Shown in pieces: positions 44,616 to 53,438 of a stretch of 64,000 nt of DNA (position 1 is its first letter; every line of letters begins with the position of its first letter). Source of the stretch: Desulfobacteraceae bacterium (lineage in GTDB: Bacteria; Desulfobacterota; Desulfobacteria; Desulfobacterales; Desulfobacteraceae); contig JAAELK010000004.1 in the NCBI GenBank assembly GCA_024226935.1, positions 1 to 64,000 on the forward strand, read 5' to 3'. The position numbers were made by a program, and so were the translations under genes. Under the pieces are notes generated by a model. The model was not told the DNA's origin, made no database searches, and saw only the letters and a list, made by a program, of their open reading frames with translations.

Positions 44616-46478
44616 ATGACACTACCAGACAATATGACATTAGAGATGCTCATCGTTTTTGGATTTTTGATCTTTGCCACTGGACTCTTTGTCTTTGAAA
44701 TTGTTCGAATGGACATGGTGGGGCTTCTCATGATGGTGTCACTACCCCTGGCCGGCGTTATTACACCATCCGATGCCATAAGCGGCCTAAGTTCCAACGC
44801 CGTAGTATCCATCATTGCAGTGATCATCATGGGACACGGCCTGGACAAAACCGGTGTCATGAACGGCTTTGCCCGACATATAATTCGATTTTCAGGCAAA
44901 AGCCAGGTTAGAATGATTTCTTTGATATCAGCCACCGTTGCTGTTATTTCCAGTTTTATGCAAAATATCGGAGCCGCGGCACTCTTCCTTCCATCCACCA
45001 ATCGCATGTGCAAACAGCTCAATGTACCCATTTCCCGGGTACTAATCCCCATGGGATATTGTGCCGTCATAGGCGGCTGCATCACTCTGGTTGGCTCCAG
45101 CCCCCTGATTCTGCTCAATGATCTCATGGCCTCCTGGTGGTCCAACAATCAGTCCTTTTTGGGAAATCAGCCCTTTAAGGCCTTTGGCCTTTTCAGTGTA
45201 GCACCCATCGGTATTGCCCTGGTCATCGCAGCCATTCTCTATTTCATTTTACTGGGCAGATTTGTACTACCCAAGACAAAAATTCAAACCGATTCATGTT
45301 CCCTTTTAAACCATGACCTGGAGTGCACCTACGGCCGGGAAGTGGGAACAGTATTTGAAATGCAGGTCCCGAGCAATTTTTACACCCGACGACTTGAAGA
45401 ATTAAAACTCAGACCCCTATACCACGCCACAGTGGTCTGCATCAATAAGCATCACGGCCGTTACCAAATTAATGTGCCGGGCCGGGCCGATGTCATTGAA
45501 CCCAATGATGTGGTGGGAATAGTCAGCAACCATGAACATGCCCAAAAGCTGGCAAAGGATATGGGATGGCACCTGTGCGATGAGCTGGACATGCTCAACG
45601 GGATACTATCCCCGGACCATTCCGGTATCACCCAAGCCATTGTCACCCCCAGATCAGAACTTGTGGGCAAAACCTTACATGCCTATGGATTTCGAAAAAA
45701 ACTCCAAATTAATCCCCTGGCAATCTACCGAAGGGACAAGGTCATCTTGGAAGATATTTCGGAAATCAAGATTCAAACCGGGGATGCCTTCCTCCTCCAC
45801 GGGGAATGGGAAAAATTCCATCTACTCAAACTAAAGCCAATACTGGCATTTACCGAGCACCTCCAGGGAGAAATAATGCACCCGGAAAAAGCAGGCTTTG
45901 CCGTTATCTGCCTGATTCTGGCCCTGGTTCTGGCACTGGGTTTCAAAATCCAACTATCCATTGCTCTTTTGACGGGGGCGGTGGGCATGATTCTGTCCCG
46001 GGTCCTGAGCCTGGACGAAGCCTATCAAAGTGTTGACTGGATGACCGTCTTCCTTCTGGCAGGATTGATCCCCCTTGGGATCGCCTTTGAGGAAACAGGA
46101 GCGGCCAGATTCCTTGCCACCTTTCTTACCGATCTTATCCTGGGCAAATTAACCCCTGTAATCCTCTTTTTGATCATCGGCTGCTTAACCTCTTTTTTCA
46201 CCCTGGTTACTTCCAATATAGGTGCCACCGTACTCATGATACCCCTGGCCATGAATATGGCAATCCAACATGACGCCGATCCCAGAATGGCTGCTCTGCT
46301 GGTGGCAATCACAGCATCCAACACCTTTATTTTACCCACCCACCAGGTCAACGCCCTGATCATGAGACCCGGCGGTTACAAAGTCAAAGATTATGTAAGG
46401 GCCGGCAGTGGAATGACCCTGCTCTATCTCAGCGTGGTCATAATAATCATGTATTTTTTCTACGGCATAGCTGCTTAA
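44616..46478 (+). CDS. SLC13/DASS-family anion permease with TrkA-C domains
   Basis: About 620 aa. Start taken at ATG 44616, just before the first membrane helix; the frame is open to 44496 but that part is not protein-like. N-terminal and C-terminal membrane halves carry the SLC13 repeats (MDMVGLLMMVSLPLAGVI, MQNIGAAALFLP; VLMIPLAMNMAIQ, TASNTFILPTHQVNALI). They are separated by two cytoplasmic RCK/TrkA-C regulatory domains (about residues 225-375; EVGTVFEMQVP, SELVGKTLHAYGFRKKLQINPLAIYR shown in part). Members import sulfate, dicarboxylates or other anions with Na+. Sulfate would suit a sulfate reducer, but the substrate is not readable from sequence. Confidence 0.9.
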   Translation: MTLPDNMTLEMLIVFGFLIFATGLFVFEIVRMDMVGLLMMVSLPLAGVITPSDAISGLSSNAVVSIIAVIIMGHGLDKTGVMNGFARHIIRFSGKSQVRMISLISATVAVISSFMQNIGAAALFLPSTNRMCKQLNVPISRVLIPMGYCAVIGGCITLVGSSPLILLNDLMASWWSNNQSFLGNQPFKAFGLFSVAPIGIALVIAAILYFILLGRFVLPKTKIQTDSCSLLNHDLECTYGREVGTVFEMQVPSNFYTRRLEELKLRPLYHATVVCINKHHGRYQINVPGRADVIEPNDVVGIVSNHEHAQKLAKDMGWHLCDELDMLNGILSPDHSGITQAIVTPRSELVGKTLHAYGFRKKLQINPLAIYRRDKVILEDISEIKIQTGDAFLLHGEWEKFHLLKLKPILAFTEHLQGEIMHPEKAGFAVICLILALVLALGFKIQLSIALLTGAVGMILSRVLSLDEAYQSVDWMTVFLLAGLIPLGIAFEETGAARFLATFLTDLILGKLTPVILFLIIGCLTSFFTLVTSNIGATVLMIPLAMNMAIQHDADPRMAALLVAITASNTFILPTHQVNALIMRPGGYKVKDYVRAGSGMTLLYLSVVIIIMYFFYGIAA

Positions 46479-46603
46479 AGCCCATTGGGGTATCAAAATT
46501 TAAAAAAATCAGGAACGGGAGCCAAATTCTCCGACAAGGCAGTCTCGACACTGCCTGTTATACAAAAAAAATAGATAATGGCTTTTAGACATCAGGTTCA
46601 TTC

Positions 46604-46697
46604 TTGACTTTTTCCACAAAAAACGTTAAAGTCTTGTGTTTATGGTAGTTAGAGCTACAATATTTTGGTAAACTAATTTAGTTAAGGATTGTGATTT
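46604..46697 (+). promoter_or_regulatory. rpmH promoter region with DnaA-box-like sequence
   Basis: TTGACT (46604-46609), 17 bases, TAAAGT (46627-46632). A second pair, TTGTGT (46634-46639), 16 bases, TACAAT (46656-46661), lies closer to rpmH. TTTTCCACA at 46610-46618 differs by one base from the DnaA box TTATCCACA. In many bacteria dnaA/oriC lies near rpmH; here only a single box-like site is seen. Confidence 0.4.
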
Positions 46698-46832
46698 ATG
46701 AAACGAACATTTCAACCCAGCAATAGAAAAAGAACAAGAAAACATGGTTTTCTTAAAAGAATGTCCACACCTGGTGGCAGACGGGTCATCAATGCAAGAA
46801 GAGCCAAGGGAAGAAAAAAACTCACTGTTTAA
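46698..46832 (+). CDS. rpmH: 50S ribosomal protein L34
   Basis: A 44-aa, strongly basic ribosomal protein: it starts [18 protein letters not shown], contains [14 protein letters not shown] and ends KGRKKLTV, the near-universal L34 sequence. Start and length are exact for the family. It is the first gene of the block rpmH-rnpA-yidD-yidC-jag-mnmE, conserved in many bacteria. Confidence 0.98.
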   Translation: MKRTFQPSNRKRTRKHGFLKRMSTPGGRRVINARRAKGRKKLTV

Positions 46833-46845
46833 TAATAGGAATTTA

Positions 46846-47193
46846 TTGGATAATTTTTCTTTACCCAAAGATGTGAGACTCTTAAAAAGGGGTCAGTTTT
46901 TAACGCTTTCAAAACAAGGGCAAAAGATATACACGGGCTATTTTATAGCAGCCGTCCTCCAGGGGGCAGGCCGATACAATCGAATTGGGATTACCGTATC
47001 TAAAAAAGTGGGGAATGCAGTAGCGCGTAACCGGATAAAACGAATTATAAGAGAATATTTCAGACACAGGAAAAATTCTATTCCGGGAACCAGGGACATA
47101 AATATTATCGGACGGAAAGGTCTGACTACGCTATCTAACAGACAGATTATTGAAAAGCTTAATAAACTTTTTACAAAAATAACAGCGACCTGA
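46846..47193 (+). CDS. rnpA: Ribonuclease P protein component
   Basis: A 115-aa protein that assists the RNase P RNA in trimming tRNA 5' ends. TTG at 46846 with AGGA 5 bases upstream is the best start and places the gene 13 bases after rpmH. The frame is also open back to an ATG at 46744 inside rpmH, which would give 149 aa. RNA-binding signature: [22 protein letters not shown]. The family start [16 protein letters not shown] fits. Confidence 0.94.
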   Translation: MDNFSLPKDVRLLKRGQFLTLSKQGQKIYTGYFIAAVLQGAGRYNRIGITVSKKVGNAVARNRIKRIIREYFRHRKNSIPGTRDINIIGRKGLTTLSNRQIIEKLNKLFTKITAT

Positions 47194-47195
47194 TT

Positions 47196-47408
47196 ATGAT
47201 TAAACAGCTATTATTAATATTTATTAAATTTTATCAATTTTTTATATCACCGCTAACAGGTCAAAATTGTAGATATTATCCTACCTGTTCGGCATATGCG
47301 TTTGAAGCGATTGCAAAACACGGCAGTCTCAAGGGCAGTGTACTTGCTGCCAAAAGAGTGTTGCGTTGTCATCCATTCCATGCCGGAGGCTATGACCCGG
47401 TTCCATAA
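47196..47408 (+). CDS. yidD: Membrane protein insertion efficiency factor YidD
   Basis: A 70-aa protein with the complete YidD motif: [32 protein letters not shown], and [17 protein letters not shown] (shown in parts), including the conserved cysteines. It helps YidC-dependent insertion at the inner membrane. It follows rnpA by 2 bases. Confidence 0.97.
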   Translation: MIKQLLLIFIKFYQFFISPLTGQNCRYYPTCSAYAFEAIAKHGSLKGSVLAAKRVLRCHPFHAGGYDPVP

Positions 47409-47484
47409 CTAATCCGTAGCGCCTAACTGTTTTCCTCTTCTTTATTATGAAATCCTTTTAAAATTTTCAAGTTTAGGAGAGACA

Positions 47485-49173
47485 ATGGATGAGCAAAAAA
47501 GATTATTATTAGCGGTGGTGCTTTCCGTGGTGGTCCTTGTGGGCTATCAATATTTTTTTACGGCACCGGCTGACATTAATAATCCGTCCCAGGAAGTCCA
47601 GACCCGGCAAACGGGACAAGTAAATACTCCGGTAAAAAATCCCAATGTTTCAGATTATACATCAGGAACCGGAAACCAGGCAGTTCAAAACAATCAGCCC
47701 AGGCCTGCGAAAAAAAACTATCGGAACATATCTGTGTCCACCCCTTTGTATAAGATTGCCATATCCGAACATATGGCAGCCGTTAATAGTTTCGAACTAA
47801 AAAATTATAGAGAAACTACCCAGAAAAACTCTCCCCTGAAGCAATTGGTCCCCAAAGAGCTTGTTAACGGCACTCTATCCGTTAATATGGAAGGCGGAAC
47901 CATCCAGGGCCTTGACAACGCTGTCTATACCGCTGATACAGGCTCTTCCTATGTAGATCTGTCCCAGGGGAAAAAAACCATTGTTTTTTCATGGAAGAAC
48001 GCCCAGGGAATTTCAGTCAAAAAAATCTTCACCTTCAGAGCCGATTCCTTTCTCATTGATTGCAATATTCTTATTCAAAATGGTTCCGGTATGCCATTGA
48101 ATGATTCTATTGTCATTAACACACCGGGTTTTTATAATGCAGAAATTAAAAAGCAATCCCGTTTTGCCTTCCAGGGCCCTGTGGCATATATCAATGGAAA
48201 ATACGAGGCCATTGCACCGGATAAAATCAAAGACAAGGATACTTTTAATGGCAAGATCGGTTGGACCGGTTATACAAGCCAGTACTTTCTGACCTCTGTT
48301 GTACCCAAATCAACGACTGAAGACCCGGTTGAAGGCCAAGTCAAATTATCCTATGCCAATGATATTGTCACCAACCAGTTTATCCAGAAAATGACCCGTC
48401 TGGATTCCGGCAAACAAGGACAATATGATTATACCTATTATATGGGCCCAAAAAGTTATCAGATCTTAAGTCAATACGATAACAACCTGAAAAAAGCGAT
48501 TAATTTTGGATGGTTTGATATCATTGCCAAGCCTCTTTTGATCACTATGGATACCATCCATAAGGTAATCCCCAATTATGGTGTTGCCATTATTTTACTG
48601 ACCATTCTCATCAAACTCATCTTCTGGCCCCTTGGCACAAAAAGCTATAGGTCCATGAATGAAATGAAAAAAGTTCAGCCCTTGATGATGGAGCTGAGGG
48701 AAAAATATAAAGACGATAAACAGCGAATGAACAAGGAAGTTATGGGCTTATATAAAACCTATAAGGTCAACCCGGCTTCCGGCTGCCTGCCTCTGCTTGT
48801 TCAGATGCCCATATTCTTTGCATTATACCGTATGTTATACCAGGCCATTGAGCTTCGCCATGCCCCCTTTATCGGGTGGATCACTGACCTGTCGGCCCCG
48901 GACCGGCTCTTTAGTTTCAATTTTGCCATTCCAATGATGCAAAAACCTTACGGTATTCCCGTGCTAACCCTCCTCATGGGTGCATCCTTCCTGCTCCAGC
49001 AGAAAATGACCCCCACTGCAGGAGATCCCATGCAGGCAAAAATGATGATGCTAATGCCCATATTCATGACCGTCCTATTCATTAACTTTCCGGCCGGACT
49101 GGTCTTGTACATGCTTGTTAACAATATTATTTCAATGGGCCAGCAGTATTATACTCAAAAGAAATTTTCCTAA
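47485..49173 (+). CDS. yidC: Membrane protein insertase YidC
   Basis: A 562-aa inner-membrane insertase (YidC/Oxa1/Alb3). An N-terminal membrane anchor (residues about 6-26) is followed by a large periplasmic beta domain to about residue 345, typical of Gram-negative YidC. The conserved five-helix core comes next: WFDIIAKPLLITMDTIHKVI, GVAIILLTILIKLIFWPL with the functional Arg-region lysines, KVNPASGCLPLLVQMPIFFALYRML, and NFPAGLVLYMLVNNI. GGAGAG precedes the start. It works with YidD upstream. Confidence 0.98.
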   Translation: MDEQKRLLLAVVLSVVVLVGYQYFFTAPADINNPSQEVQTRQTGQVNTPVKNPNVSDYTSGTGNQAVQNNQPRPAKKNYRNISVSTPLYKIAISEHMAAVNSFELKNYRETTQKNSPLKQLVPKELVNGTLSVNMEGGTIQGLDNAVYTADTGSSYVDLSQGKKTIVFSWKNAQGISVKKIFTFRADSFLIDCNILIQNGSGMPLNDSIVINTPGFYNAEIKKQSRFAFQGPVAYINGKYEAIAPDKIKDKDTFNGKIGWTGYTSQYFLTSVVPKSTTEDPVEGQVKLSYANDIVTNQFIQKMTRLDSGKQGQYDYTYYMGPKSYQILSQYDNNLKKAINFGWFDIIAKPLLITMDTIHKVIPNYGVAIILLTILIKLIFWPLGTKSYRSMNEMKKVQPLMMELREKYKDDKQRMNKEVMGLYKTYKVNPASGCLPLLVQMPIFFALYRMLYQAIELRHAPFIGWITDLSAPDRLFSFNFAIPMMQKPYGIPVLTLLMGASFLLQQKMTPTAGDPMQAKMMMLMPIFMTVLFINFPAGLVLYMLVNNIISMGQQYYTQKKFS

Positions 49174-49187
49174 CACCAGGAGGTCAT

Positions 49188-50207
49188 ATGAAAGAAACCC
49201 AGGAATTTACCGGAAAAGATGTAGACGCTGCTATAAAAAAAGCTTGTTCAGCCTTGGGCATTGCCAAGGGAAAGCTGGACTATCAAGTCCTTTCAGCAGG
49301 CGCTTCCGGTATATTCGGAATTGTAGGCCGAAAGGATGCCAAGATAAAGGTAACCCTTTCAAATATAGAAACCACCGATGCTGAAGAGTTAGAAGGAATC
49401 AAATCCATTGTAGATGAAGCCTTTGGAGAAGATACCAGGCTGGAAGCAGATACAGCACCCAAAAAAGCAGCTCCAAAAAAAGCAGCTCCAAAAAAAGCGG
49501 CTCCAAAAAAAGCAGCTCCAAAAAAAGCGGCTCCAAAAAAAGCAGCACCAAAAAAAGCAGCTCCAAAAAAGGCAACTCCAAAAAAAGCAGCACCGGAAGC
49601 AGTAGATCCGGAACCGGATACCGAGATGGAACAGGTTCCTGATATGGATGACGACAATGGAAAGTGGGAATTAACTGCTGCTCCCATTGATGTCCCTCCA
49701 CCAGAAGACGTGACCCAGGAATCCATTGATCTGGGCAAGGAAGCCTTGCAGCAAATGGCAAACCTGATCACCGAGGATGCCATAGTCGAGGCGGAAACCG
49801 ACCAGGACAGGCTCACCCTTAGAATCACAGGAGGAAATTCCGGTATCCTCATTGGCCGCAAGGGGCAAACCCTGGATGCCATGCAATTTTTGACCGATAA
49901 AATTATTAATCGGAAAAGTGATGCCCGGGTCAGAGTAAAGGTCGATATTGAAGGGTATATGGAAACCCGGAAAACTAACCTCAAGCATCTGGCCCATAAA
50001 ATGGCGGAAAAAGCAAAAAAAACCGGACGCCCGACCACCATTAATCAGATGAGTGCCCAGGACCGACGAATTGTGCACCTTGCCCTCAAGGATGACGTCC
50101 AGGTAAGAACACAGAGCATGGGAGATGGCTATTACCGACGTCTGGTAATCTTCCCCAAAACGAAAAATTCCTTCAGGGGAAAGCGGCGATTTAGAAAACA
50201 AACATAA
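49188..50207 (+). CDS. jag: Jag/KhpB-type RNA-binding protein with (PKKAA)n linker
   Basis: A 339-aa protein: Jag_N domain (about residues 1-62; EFTGKDVDAAIKKAC...GIFGIVGRKDAKIKV), a basic linker of nine PKKAA-type units (residues 91-135), an acidic stretch, a KH domain (about 200-265; ILIGRKGQTLDAMQFL) and an R3H domain (RRIVHLALKDDVQVRTQSMG). KhpB/Jag proteins bind RNA and affect cell envelope growth and division. The alanine-lysine-proline linker is like histone H1 tails and may bind nucleic acid. AGGAGG precedes the start; its stop overlaps the mnmE start by one base. Confidence 0.95.
   Translation: MKETQEFTGKDVDAAIKKACSALGIAKGKLDYQVLSAGASGIFGIVGRKDAKIKVTLSNIETTDAEELEGIKSIVDEAFGEDTRLEADTAPKKAAPKKAAPKKAAPKKAAPKKAAPKKAAPKKAAPKKATPKKAAPEAVDPEPDTEMEQVPDMDDDNGKWELTAAPIDVPPPEDVTQESIDLGKEALQQMANLITEDAIVEAETDQDRLTLRITGGNSGILIGRKGQTLDAMQFLTDKIINRKSDARVRVKVDIEGYMETRKTNLKHLAHKMAEKAKKTGRPTTINQMSAQDRRIVHLALKDDVQVRTQSMGDGYYRRLVIFPKTKNSFRGKRRFRKQT
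49458..49592. repeat. Nine tandem 15-bp units in jag
   Basis: Units of the form CCAAAAAAAGCAGCT, nine in a row with silent changes and one Ala-to-Thr change in unit 8, coding for PKKAA repeats. Copy number is probably variable. A long antisense frame across the region is a composition artefact. Confidence 0.95.
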
Positions 50208-51613
50208 TGAATGATACAATCACCGCAATAGCAACCCCCTATGGAAGTGGCGGTATCGGTGTCATACGAATTTCCGGCCCCAGGTCTTTTGAGATTGCAT
50301 CCATGCTTTTTTCAAAAACCCGGGAGCCGGAAGAAACCGATACCACGCTGGTTTCCCATAGGGTAACCCACGGATTTATCCTGGATAAATCAGATCCTGA
50401 CAATATCGAAGTGGTAGATGAAGTACTATTGGTTCCAATGCAGGCTCCCCGTTCCTATACCGCTGAAGATGTAATCGAAATCCAGGCACATTCTGGAACT
50501 ATTGTGCTCAGGACCATTTTAGAACTTACCATATCCTGTGGAGCAAGACTTTCAGAACCGGGTGAATTTACAAAGCGGGCTTTCTTGAACCAGCGCATTG
50601 ATCTGACCCAGGCAGAAGCCGTTATCGATATCATCAATGCCAGATCGGTCAGCTCCTTAAAATTTGCATCTTCCCAAAATCTTGGGGAACTTAAATTTAA
50701 AATTGAACAATTACGAACGCCTCTGATCGATTTTTTATCCCGACTGGAAGCATCCATTGATTTCCCCGATGAAGTGGAAGCCTTTGAAATATCCCCCTCG
50801 GACTCAGATCAACTCGACCAGGTAATAGAAAAGTGCCGAGAATATATTCAACAACATGATGATGCATGCTTCCTTAAAGAAGGTATCAAGGTAGCCATTA
50901 CCGGTGAACCCAATGTAGGCAAATCAAGCTTGATGAACCGAATTCTGGAACGGGATAAATCCATTATAACACCCATACCCGGAACCACAAGAGATCCCAT
51001 TGAAGAAGGCTTAAACATCGATGGGATTCCATTTGTTTTCATCGACACGGCCGGAATTCATGAAACCGATGACCTGGTTGAAATCATCGGAATTGAAAAG
51101 GCAAAGGATCATATCGCAGATGCAGATCTAATTCTCTTCATGAAAGAGCCGGGTTCTGTTTTTTCCGATAAAGAATTTCAAAAAATAATTCCCCTGGAAA
51201 ACGACCTGGAAAAAAAGGTCATCCTGGTAATTAATAAAATGGACTTGGCCCAGGAAAATTCTGATAATCTGTGTCTGCCTACCTCGGACTATGCCCGGTT
51301 ACCTGTCATTAAAATTTCAGCCCTGCTAAACCAGGGGGTTAAGGAATTAAAAGAAAAAATCGTGGATCTTTGTATCCTGGATCTTTCCATGACAACCTCC
51401 GTAGTAATACCCAACTTAAGGCACAAAAAAGCATTGGAACTAACCCTTTCCTTCCTTGAATCAGTGAAAGCCGGCCTTGCCCAGGGACAGGAAGAAGAAA
51501 CTCTGGCAATCGATATGAAAAATAGTATTGATTCCCTTGGAACAATTACAGGGGAAACAGCCTCCATAGATATTTTGGATAATATTTTTAATAGTTTTTG
51601 CATTGGAAAATAA
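50207..51613 (+). CDS. mnmE: tRNA modification GTPase MnmE
   Basis: A 468-aa enzyme that with MnmG adds the (carboxy)aminomethyl group to wobble U34. N-terminal folate-binding domain (TIAAIATPYGSGGIGVIRISG-like, RSYTAEDVIEIQAHSG), GTPase domain with GEPNVGKSSLMNRI (about residue 229), DTAGIHETDD and NKMD, and the C-terminal motif FCIGK with the conserved Cys465. The start overlaps the jag stop by one base. Confidence 0.98.
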   Translation: MNDTITAIATPYGSGGIGVIRISGPRSFEIASMLFSKTREPEETDTTLVSHRVTHGFILDKSDPDNIEVVDEVLLVPMQAPRSYTAEDVIEIQAHSGTIVLRTILELTISCGARLSEPGEFTKRAFLNQRIDLTQAEAVIDIINARSVSSLKFASSQNLGELKFKIEQLRTPLIDFLSRLEASIDFPDEVEAFEISPSDSDQLDQVIEKCREYIQQHDDACFLKEGIKVAITGEPNVGKSSLMNRILERDKSIITPIPGTTRDPIEEGLNIDGIPFVFIDTAGIHETDDLVEIIGIEKAKDHIADADLILFMKEPGSVFSDKEFQKIIPLENDLEKKVILVINKMDLAQENSDNLCLPTSDYARLPVIKISALLNQGVKELKEKIVDLCILDLSMTTSVVIPNLRHKKALELTLSFLESVKAGLAQGQEEETLAIDMKNSIDSLGTITGETASIDILDNIFNSFCIGK

Positions 51614-51624
51614 AGGATAGCCCC

Positions 51625-52275
51625 ATGAATTTAAAAACACATTTTGTGAAATATGAAGCCCTGGTCCACATGATAGATGCCGTATTTGACCGGGTCAAAA
51701 AAGAATATCCCAAGGAAGTGTTCTGCCGGGAAAAATGTAGTGACTGCTGCTATGCTATTTTTGATCTAACCCTCATTGAATCTCTATATTTAAACAACAA
51801 ATTTCTGGAAAACTTTTCGGGAAAACCTAAAAATGATCTGATTGAAATTGCAGATAAAACAGACCGGGCCCTGGTAAAATTAAAAAGGGATGCCTTCAAA
51901 CAGGTGCAAAATGGCACTGACCAGCTGGAGGTTGTGGGAAAAATGTCCCAGGAAAGGGTTCGCTGCCCCCTTTTGGGAGAAAACAATTTATGCATAATGT
52001 ACGAACACCGGCCCATCACCTGTAGAGTTTACGGTATTCCCACCGCAACTGCCGGTGCCAGCCATATCTGCGGACGAACTAATTTCGTCCAGGGTGAACC
52101 CTATCCCACCCTGAATACGGACAAAATCTATACCCAACTCCAACTTTTGTCTGCGGAACTCATTAAAGATATCAATTCTGAAAACATCAAAATGCATGAA
52201 ATGCTGGTTCCGGTATCCATGGCCATGATCACAGATTTTAACGAAGACTACCTTGGAGTTAGAAAAAATGGATAA
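51625..52275 (+). CDS. YkgJ-family cysteine-cluster protein
   Basis: A 216-aa protein. ATG at 51625 (GGA upstream) is preferred to the longer frame overlapping mnmE. The family cluster CREKCSDCCY (CxxxCxxCC, about residues 33-41) and the later CPLLGENNLCIMYEHRPITCRVYGIP match proteins that bind Zn or Fe-S. Many are annotated as zinc/iron-chelating with no known reaction. Its end overlaps the next gene by 8 bases. Confidence 0.85.
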   Translation: MNLKTHFVKYEALVHMIDAVFDRVKKEYPKEVFCREKCSDCCYAIFDLTLIESLYLNNKFLENFSGKPKNDLIEIADKTDRALVKLKRDAFKQVQNGTDQLEVVGKMSQERVRCPLLGENNLCIMYEHRPITCRVYGIPTATAGASHICGRTNFVQGEPYPTLNTDKIYTQLQLLSAELIKDINSENIKMHEMLVPVSMAMITDFNEDYLGVRKNG

Positions 52276-52621
52276 ATTTACCCCCAAAGAAATTGAGGAG
52301 AAAAAAAAAGCCATTTTCGATGCCATGGGTAAAAGAGGACAGGGTCAGATTCTTAAAAAGGGATATGAAAAATGGAATCCATTTCAGGAACCCAAAGACC
52401 CCATTGATATCCGGAAAGATAAAACAAAGCGAACCTCCCAGGTATTAATCCGTGAATTTTTATCCCAGGTAGACCACGATGAATACAATAACTCCTTTGC
52501 CGGGGGAGCCTTTGAAATGTGTCTGGGAATTATCAATGACGAAGAAAAAATCAGGGGCATGTTCGAATTTGCCTGCTGGTATGAAGCCCTACTGAAAAAA
52601 GAAGGACATGATTCAATTTAA
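52268..52621 (+). CDS. Small conserved-looking protein of unknown function
   Basis: About 117 aa from ATG 52268 (GGAG 9 bases upstream). The N-terminal half is Lys/Glu-rich (KEIEEKKKAIFDAMGKRGQG); the C-terminal half is helical (FEMCLGIINDEEKIRGMFEFACWYEALLKKEG, shown in part). No family recognised. It overlaps the YkgJ-like gene at its start and the PrmA-like gene at its end (14 bases), so the three are translationally coupled. Confidence 0.65.
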   Translation: MDKFTPKEIEEKKKAIFDAMGKRGQGQILKKGYEKWNPFQEPKDPIDIRKDKTKRTSQVLIREFLSQVDHDEYNNSFAGGAFEMCLGIINDEEKIRGMFEFACWYEALLKKEGHDSI

Positions 52622-53420
52622 TAGAGATGTAATACTTAACATTCTCTACGAATCTGATACAAGACTGACAGCCCGGGCCTATATCAAGCGCATTGCCGCC
52701 GGGCTGTCCATTTCTTTTAGCCAGGCTAAAATTATCCTCAAATCCCTTGTGGATGAAGAGGAGTTAGCCTACCAGGACCTTTACGGCGCCACCTATGTCA
52801 CCCAGAATTTTTTAAAACCGGTTCGGGTTACCGAGAATTTCTTCCTCAGACCTCCGGCAAGAAAAAGTGAAGCAGGTCCCAATGATATTGATATTCTCAT
52901 TGATCAGGGAATCTCTTTTGGTTCAGGGCATCACCCCACCACCCGCCTCTGCCTTGAGGCCATTAACACTATCTATTTTACTGTTCCTGCCATTAAAATC
53001 CCCCCCAATTTACCAGGGGCGGATATCGGTACAGGCTCAGGAGTTCTGGCCATAGCTCTCTGCCTTGTTGGAATAGAGCGCTGCAAGGCCTGGGAAATTG
53101 ATCCCAACGCCGTGAGTGAAGCCAGAAAAAATGTAGCGGCAAATCATCTTTCCCATCGAATTTGTGTTATTGAGGGACATATGCCGATGTGCAAGCCCCC
53201 GTTTTCAGTCATCATTGCTAATTTAAGAGTTCCCACACTTAAGCTGCTATCCGGCCCCATACAGAATAATCTTTGTCCAAAGGGAGTGATCATTTTATCA
53301 GGAATCCGGCAATGGGAAAAAACGCAATTAATAGACCATTACACAAAAATAGGTTTCACATTGATCTGGCAAAAGGATGAAAAAGATTGGTCCGGTCTGA
53401 TCATGGAAAACAAAGGATAA
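52608..53420 (+). CDS. PrmA-like protein methyltransferase with atypical N-terminus
   Basis: A 270-aa SAM-dependent methyltransferase. The catalytic half matches ribosomal protein L11 methyltransferase: DQGISFGSGHHPTTRLCLEA, ADIGTGSGVLAIALC (motif I) and SVIIANLRVP (NLxxP in place of NPP/NIL). The first ~85 residues are not the usual PrmA recognition domain but a short helical, winged-helix-like region (LTARAYIKRIAAGLSISFSQA). The target may thus differ from L11. It ends the coupled trio after mnmE. Confidence 0.82.
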   Translation: MIQFNRDVILNILYESDTRLTARAYIKRIAAGLSISFSQAKIILKSLVDEEELAYQDLYGATYVTQNFLKPVRVTENFFLRPPARKSEAGPNDIDILIDQGISFGSGHHPTTRLCLEAINTIYFTVPAIKIPPNLPGADIGTGSGVLAIALCLVGIERCKAWEIDPNAVSEARKNVAANHLSHRICVIEGHMPMCKPPFSVIIANLRVPTLKLLSGPIQNNLCPKGVIILSGIRQWEKTQLIDHYTKIGFTLIWQKDEKDWSGLIMENKG

Positions 53421-53438
53421 TATCGGCTTAATTTTATT

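Noticed and set aside
49283-50041. 252-codon antisense frame across jag
   Set aside because: Produced by the GC-poor PKKAA tandem repeat and biased codons; the jag frame has clear KH and R3H domains.
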